Shown piece after piece: positions 13,933 through 17,707 of a DNA stretch of 17,707 bases. The stretch is taken from contig CAMODS010000007.1 of the NCBI GenBank assembly GCA_946611525.1, positions 1 through 17,707 of the forward strand. Direction: 5' to 3'. This DNA comes from an uncultured Lachnospiraceae bacterium (GTDB lineage: Bacteria > Bacillota > Clostridia > Lachnospirales > Lachnospiraceae). Positions within the stretch are counted from its first letter, which is position 1; every line of letters starts with the position of its first letter. Under the pieces are notes generated by a model that worked only from the letters and a program-made list of their open reading frames with translations, searched no databases and was not told where the DNA came from. The translations under genes and the position numbers were made by a program.

Positions 13933-15027
13933 CTTGCTGAAGTTCTCGTCCTCGAAGTAGTCTGAAAGCTCGTAAAAAAACAAAAGCTCAGCCGGCCCTT
14001 CCTCCTCCAAAAGCTGTAAAAAGGATGCGTTGAAGTAGCGCAGATCTACCATGATGATCCTCTTATATGAACCGTAAAGGTAAGGAACGGCACTGTTGGC
14101 AAAGGAGTCCTTTACCACAAGGAGGGTGTCCTCATTTTTCGCATCCTCATTTACGATATCAACCCTGCCGAAATTGCCGCCAAAATATGCCGCATACTTG
14201 TCCTTTTTAGCCAGGTATTCCTCTTCGTAAAGAGCGCCCTCTTTCCCATCAACAAGCACTGTAGGCATGACCTTTGGTACCGGATATGAAAATGCCTCGC
14301 CGTGGCACATTGCCAGTGGCGCCTTTGAATAAAGGGTCCCAAAAAAGGGAGCCTGTGCCGTTTTCATTTCCAGATCAGTCTCTGCCTTCTGCCTGTTTAC
14401 CGCAGTAAGATACATCCCTGCACCTCTTTCGGCCCCCAGTGTGTTCCAGTGATGGTCCGTTGAGAAATACTCATCCGGCAAAAAGTCACGGGGTTCATAT
14501 AATATCATCGCGTCCGGCACGCCATCGGATATCTTTTTAATCACAGCCCGGTCATCATAGATGTAGGCCCCGGAAGGGAGCATTTTTTCTGCCACTACGG
14601 AATTGGTGGGAGCCAAAAATACAGAAGTCTTTATATCGGGGTGCTCAGATGCCACCCTTTCTGTCACCAGTATATTTGTAGAAAGCCGCTTCTCGGAGAT
14701 GTCGGCATCCGTCACCATCTCCAAATACCTGCCGTCCCCACCGATGTATACATCTCCCATCTGTCGCTCACCCAAAAGGTATCTGATACCTGTGGACAAC
14801 TGCACAAAGAAGTCCCTGCCTGTCATCTGATCGCCACAGGCCTTTTCAAAATCCTTTTGCACCTGCCCGGAAAGTATCTCATCAAAACCGATCCCGGGAT
14901 ATGAAGTCAAAACCCTGTTTTCCATTTCAGAAAAGGTTCTTGGGGCATGAAGCACACATAGGCCTCCTCCCAACAGGAGAAAGCCTATGAAAAGCACAAT
15001 ATGTAATCTATGAGTCCTACTGCTCAT
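13921..15027 (-). CDS. DHHW-family exported protein (AlgX/AlgJ SGNH-like)
   Basis: A 368-residue protein with an uncleaved signal anchor (about residues 8-25) and an extracytoplasmic domain. The family signature S-T-D-H-H-W-N-T-L-G (189-198) supplies the Asp-His pair, and a later V-V-K-D-S-F-A-N-S provides the candidate nucleophilic Ser. This is the arrangement of AlgX/AlgJ-type SGNH acetyltransferases that acetylate extracellular glycans. Those usually work with an MBOAT protein; none is in this window, so the acyl supply is unknown. ATGs at 15093 and 15045 lie inside the upstream gene without ribosome sites. The ATG at 15027 has GGGAAG about ten bases ahead and puts charged residues just before the anchor. 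It overlaps the DUF4358 stop by 11 bases, implying coupling. Confidence 0.85.
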   Translation of the reverse strand: MSSRTHRLHIVLFIGFLLLGGGLCVLHAPRTFSEMENRVLTSYPGIGFDEILSGQVQKDFEKACGDQMTGRDFFVQLSTGIRYLLGERQMGDVYIGGDGRYLEMVTDADISEKRLSTNILVTERVASEHPDIKTSVFLAPTNSVVAEKMLPSGAYIYDDRAVIKKISDGVPDAMILYEPRDFLPDEYFSTDHHWNTLGAERGAGMYLTAVNRQKAETDLEMKTAQAPFFGTLYSKAPLAMCHGEAFSYPVPKVMPTVLVDGKEGALYEEEYLAKKDKYAAYFGGNFGRVDIVNEDAKNEDTLLVVKDSFANSAVPYLYGSYKRIIMVDLRYFNASFLQLLEEEGPAELLFFYELSDYFEDENFSKLLK

Positions 15028-15538
15028 CTGTCTCGCTCTTCCCATTTGCGGCATCAAGAGAATCCATATATCCGGTAAATGCAGATTCCGCAAGGCCCCT
15101 CTTTTTGCTGACGATATAGCAAATAACTCTGCCTCTGCGTACCAAAGTATAGTTGGTCACCAGCTCTACCTCCTCCGGGGAGTACTCTGCCATGGTCCCC
15201 CTGCGTGTTTCCACATGGCTTACTATGGCCTCCATGACCTTTGCGTTGTCCTTTTCCTTTTTAGTAGTAACTACTGCTATCTCCGGAGCCGTGCCATCTG
15301 CAGCGTAAGCGTAGTAATACCCATCCACAAGGCTATAATCCGCATCACAGAGAGTGGTAAAGTTGAGCTCCGCGTCCTTATCTGCGGATGTGACCACTGA
15401 CATCTCTGGAAGGGATGTGTCCGCCTCCTGTAAAAGCATCCCTATTGTCGTTGCATCTGCCGTAAGGGACTTGTCTCCGCAGCCTGTCATGCCAAGTGCC
15501 AAAACTCCGGTCAAAAGTATTGCCAATATCTTTTTCAT
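15017..15538 (-). CDS. DUF4358 family lipoprotein
   Basis: A 173-residue secreted lipoprotein. It has a classical signal peptide M-K-K-I-L-A-I-L-L-T-G-V-L-A-L-G, lipobox M-T-G-C with the lipidated Cys at 20, then a polar DUF4358-like domain of about 140 residues. That domain has the pattern S-L-V-D-G-Y-Y-Y-A-Y and a late R-R-G-R-V-I-C-Y-I-V-S beta strand. No biochemical function is known for the family. The ATG at 15538 is preferred over those at 15562 and 15550 because it gives a clean signal peptide and has AAGGA about 11 bases upstream. The gap from the transglutaminase gene is 33 bases, and it overlaps the DHHW gene by 11 bases. The three probably act on the outer face of the membrane. 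Confidence 0.82.
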   Translation of the reverse strand: MKKILAILLTGVLALGMTGCGDKSLTADATTIGMLLQEADTSLPEMSVVTSADKDAELNFTTLCDADYSLVDGYYYAYAADGTAPEIAVVTTKKEKDNAKVMEAIVSHVETRRGTMAEYSPEEVELVTNYTLVRRGRVICYIVSKKRGLAESAFTGYMDSLDAANGKSETDEQ

Positions 15539-15571
15539 GTCTTTCACCATCCTTAAACTCATTTTTCTGCT

Positions 15572-16888
15572 TTACTGCCCGTCTTCTTCTGCATAAAAAC
15601 ACTCAGTAACCCCATCCCCGCCGGTCTTAGTAGTAGTGATCTGCTCGGATGCAAGGTATTCCTCAGGATCTCCCTTCATATCGGAGTCTCCCGACATGCC
15701 CTCGTCCATCATGCCCTCCTCGGTGTATCCGTAGTCATTGGGATCGATGCCGATCTCTGTACCAAAAGCCTGATTGATGGCATCCGTAAGGGCTTTGCGT
15801 TTCTCCTCGGAAAGCTCTGAAGCCGCCTCGCTCATGGATGCGCCGTCATAGGTCTCCACGTAAATTCCCAGTATATACCCTCTGGCCTCATCTTCATTCA
15901 GATACCAGGAACCACTGACATATCCATCAGTACCTGATGATGAAATCGCAGACTGGAGCTGGGATACTATATAGTCAGCCACAGGATAGTCCTTTTCCGT
16001 AACCTTGTCAAACTGATAGAAAAACACCTTCCTGCCTTCATCAAGTCCCTTTTTGATATCCGCGGGCACATCCTCGATCTTTTTCATATCCTTCTTTTTC
16101 TGGTTTGCAGCGGTGTACTTCACGCCCTTTGCCTCAGGCAGCGCCGACTGATCCCAGTCATGTCCCAAAAGTGCCGCAGAGTCGTTCATGTTGAAATTGC
16201 GGAAACTGGGCTCCTTTACACCGGCACTGGCATCGCTATATACATCCGTGTGGTACCATTCACCATCATCCAACTGCACCAGATCCCATGAGTGATATTC
16301 ATTGTGAACTATATGGCAGTCCATACCCAACATGTTCATAAAGAGTCTGAATGTGGTGGCATAGCCAACGCACACCGCACCATTACCGGAAAGCACTCCA
16401 TGGGGAGTGTACTGGTCTCCTCCGGTCTGTGTCGGAAGCGTGACTGTGGTACTGGCACCCTGCCCAATATTTTTAACCATCCACTTGTAGATAGCCTCTT
16501 CCTTTTCATAGTTTGTCATGCCATCCTTGATGACCTCATCCACGACCTTTTTGGCCATCTTAAGGGTCTCTTTATCCTCATCGGAAAGCTTTGAATCATC
16601 TCCGGACTTATAAGCATCAGAGATAGCGGTGGTGCTCTTTATCTCATACTGCTCGCCCACCTTGTAGCCATCTTCCTGATAGGTGTTCTGCTGCTCAAGC
16701 GCATCCGCCTCTTTTTTCTGCTGGTCCGCCACATAAGCGGTAAGCTGCATGTTGGAATACACCAGATATCCCTGTATACCCAGACTGCCTGCAAGCATGA
16801 TCGCCAGGATCACCGGCAGTATGGGCCTGCGCTCCTTTTTAGGTTTTTGTTCTTCAATATTATTATCCTGCTCTGTATTGTTCTCCAT
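15572..16888 (-). CDS. Membrane-anchored transglutaminase-like protein
   Basis: A 438-residue protein with a cytosolic N-terminus of about 20 residues, one anchor helix (about 22-45, P-I-L-P-V-I-L-A-I-M-L-A-G-S-L-G), a short coiled stretch and an extracytoplasmic transglutaminase-fold domain. The Cys-His-Asp triad is visible: G-A-V-C-V-G-Y-A (C173), E-Y-H-S-W-D-L-V (H199) and W-Y-H-T-D-V-Y-S-D (D215), in the order and spacing of bacterial transglutaminase-like cysteine proteases or cross-linking enzymes. A C-terminal part of about 190 residues (repeated Y-V/Y-I beta strands, then acidic Met-rich low complexity) is not recognised. GGAAAGGA six bases before the ATG at 16888 selects this start over the longer frame reaching 17062. 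It follows the ABC exporter by 22 bases. The substrate, peptide or surface protein, is unknown. Confidence 0.88.
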   Translation of the reverse strand: MENNTEQDNNIEEQKPKKERRPILPVILAIMLAGSLGIQGYLVYSNMQLTAYVADQQKKEADALEQQNTYQEDGYKVGEQYEIKSTTAISDAYKSGDDSKLSDEDKETLKMAKKVVDEVIKDGMTNYEKEEAIYKWMVKNIGQGASTTVTLPTQTGGDQYTPHGVLSGNGAVCVGYATTFRLFMNMLGMDCHIVHNEYHSWDLVQLDDGEWYHTDVYSDASAGVKEPSFRNFNMNDSAALLGHDWDQSALPEAKGVKYTAANQKKKDMKKIEDVPADIKKGLDEGRKVFFYQFDKVTEKDYPVADYIVSQLQSAISSSGTDGYVSGSWYLNEDEARGYILGIYVETYDGASMSEAASELSEEKRKALTDAINQAFGTEIGIDPNDYGYTEEGMMDEGMSGDSDMKGDPEEYLASEQITTTKTGGDGVTECFYAEEDGQ

Positions 16889-16905
16889 GTCGTATCCTTT
16901 CCAAT

Positions 16906-16938
16906 CTGTACTAACTGTAATATTGACTGTAGTACAGT
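16906..16938 (-). repeat. Clustered CTGTA inverted repeats at the ABC-transglutaminase junction
   Basis: CTGTACTA (16906-16913) and TAGTACAG (16930-16937) form a perfect 8-base inverted repeat. The right side is itself a near-palindrome, ACTGTA-G-TACAGT (16926-16938), and another CTGTA lies at 16915-16919. The cluster straddles the last codons and TAG stop of the ABC gene and ends 17 bases before the transglutaminase start. It may be an operator or an intercistronic mRNA hairpin. There is no T-run after it on the minus strand, so it is not a typical terminator. Part of the repetition reflects the Y-Y-S-Q-Y-Y-S codons. Confidence 0.4.
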
Positions 16939-17707
16939 TTAGCATACCTTCCATTTTTTTGCAAGAGTTCTTTATGAGAACCCTGTTCCAGTATCTGGCC
17001 GTTTTCCATATAGAGTATGCAATCCGCATCCAAAATGGTAGAAAGTCTGTGAGCCACCACAAAAGTTGTCCTTCCCTCCATCATCCTGTGAAAGGCATGC
17101 TGTATGGTCTGCTCTGTCCTGGTGTCGATGGAGGATGTAGCCTCATCCAGGATCAGCATGGGGGGCTGTGATAACATAAGCCTGGTGATGCACAAAAGCT
17201 GACGCTGTCCCTGAGACAGAGTCTTGCCCTCCTCACCTATTACAGTATCGTAGCCCTCCTTCATCCTTCGGATAAAATCATGGGCGCGGGACTTTTTGGC
17301 TGCTGACACTATCTCATCATCCGTGGCATTAGGATTAGCCATTAAGAGATTTTCACGGATGGATGCACTTTTAAGCCAGGTCTCCTGAAGCACCATGCCG
17401 TATCTGCCACGCACATATTCCCGGGGTAAAGAACGTATATCCACTCCGTCCAAAAGGATGGCGCCCTCATCTACATCATAAAATCTCATCAGAAGGTTTA
17501 TAAGTGTGGTCTTTCCGGCTCCGGTGGGTCCCACTATAGCTATGCGCTCACCACTCGCTACACTAAAGCTTACATCGTGCATGAGGGGTTTCTTTTTGTC
17601 GTAGGAAAAACTTACGTTTTTAAACTCTATACTACCCTCGCCCCCATGGATGGTGTCGGAAACCGCCCTATCCGCCGCTTCCTCACCTTCGGCGTCTATA
17701 AGTTCAA
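16911..17707 (-). CDS. ABC exporter, C-terminal nucleotide-binding domain (5' part outside window)
   Basis: The ATP-binding half of a type IV (MdlB/MsbA-like) ABC exporter. The frame stays open to the right edge, where the linker I-D-A-E-G-E-E-A-A-D-R precedes I-E-F-K-N-V-S-F-S-Y-D, so the transmembrane domain lies beyond the window. Seen in order: A-loop Tyr in F-S-Y-D, Walker A G-P-T-G-A-G-K-T-T, Q-loop V-L-Q-E-T-W-L, signature L-S-Q-G-Q-R-Q (final position unusual only in lacking the second G of LSGGQ), Walker B M-L-I-L-D-E-A-T-S and H-loop V-A-H-R-L-S. All catalytic residues, including the Walker B Glu, are present, so this subunit should hydrolyse ATP. The substrate is unknown. The transglutaminase gene follows 22 bases after the TAG stop, suggesting one operon. 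Confidence 0.93.
   Translation of the reverse strand, partial: ELIDAEGEEAADRAVSDTIHGGEGSIEFKNVSFSYDKKKPLMHDVSFSVASGERIAIVGPTGAGKTTLINLLMRFYDVDEGAILLDGVDIRSLPREYVRGRYGMVLQETWLKSASIRENLLMANPNATDDEIVSAAKKSRAHDFIRRMKEGYDTVIGEEGKTLSQGQRQLLCITRLMLSQPPMLILDEATSSIDTRTEQTIQHAFHRMMEGRTTFVVAHRLSTILDADCILYMENGQILEQGSHKELLQKNGRYAKLYYSQYYS

Noticed and set aside
16889..17062. N-terminal extension of the transglutaminase gene to 17062
   Set aside because: It would overlap the ABC coding region and put an improbable W-rich leader before a good GGAAAGGA ribosome site at the 16888 start.

Overview
The window reads as chromosomal DNA of a Gram-positive clostridium, most likely a Lachnospiraceae relative. This is inferred from content: strong AGGAGG-type ribosome sites, cdaA-cdaR, a DUF4358 lipoprotein, a DHHW-family protein, comFC next to a YvyF-like protein, and a DUF2304/glycosyltransferase pair. 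No search was run, so the family-level placement is an inference. Gene density is very high. No gap exceeds about 90 bases, and there are no rRNA or tRNA genes, CRISPR arrays, insertion sequences or phage genes that I can see.

Layout. (1) Positions 1-2833, plus strand: the C-terminal part of the NAD(P)H-hydrate dehydratase domain (Nnr), then two adjacent polytopic membrane proteins that look like ancient tandem paralogues. (2) Positions 2839-8994, minus strand, in transcription order: HPr, 2-isopropylmalate synthase (leuA), dTDP-4-dehydrorhamnose reductase (rfbD), two family-2 glycosyltransferases, a DUF2304 membrane protein and dTDP-glucose 4,6-dehydratase (rfbB). The spacing is tight, and most of this block is a surface-polysaccharide segment. 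(3) Positions 9078-12619, minus strand: a chain of overlapping genes. Two unrecognised membrane proteins lead into cdaA (diadenylate cyclase, TTG start) and cdaR (YbbR-domain regulator). (4) Positions 12674-13932, minus strand: promoter, comFC, YvyF-like zinc-ribbon/HTH protein and a clear intrinsic terminator. The comFC ribosome site lies inside a predicted hairpin. (5) Positions 13921-17707, minus strand: the 3' end of an ABC exporter, a membrane-anchored transglutaminase-like protein, a DUF4358 lipoprotein and a DHHW/AlgX-like exported protein. These look like an envelope-acting operon.

How the genes work together. Two themes dominate. One is building the cell surface: dTDP-rhamnose steps, glycosyltransferases, polymerase-like membrane proteins and extracytoplasmic enzymes. 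The other is envelope-linked second-messenger signalling, c-di-AMP made by CdaA under CdaR. HPr and leuA sit between the two.

The observations most worth following are: the paralogous membrane pair in which the second copy has lost the polar motif residues of the first; the two unknown membrane proteins translationally coupled to cdaA; the ribosome-site hairpin of comFC; and the transglutaminase / DUF4358 / DHHW module.
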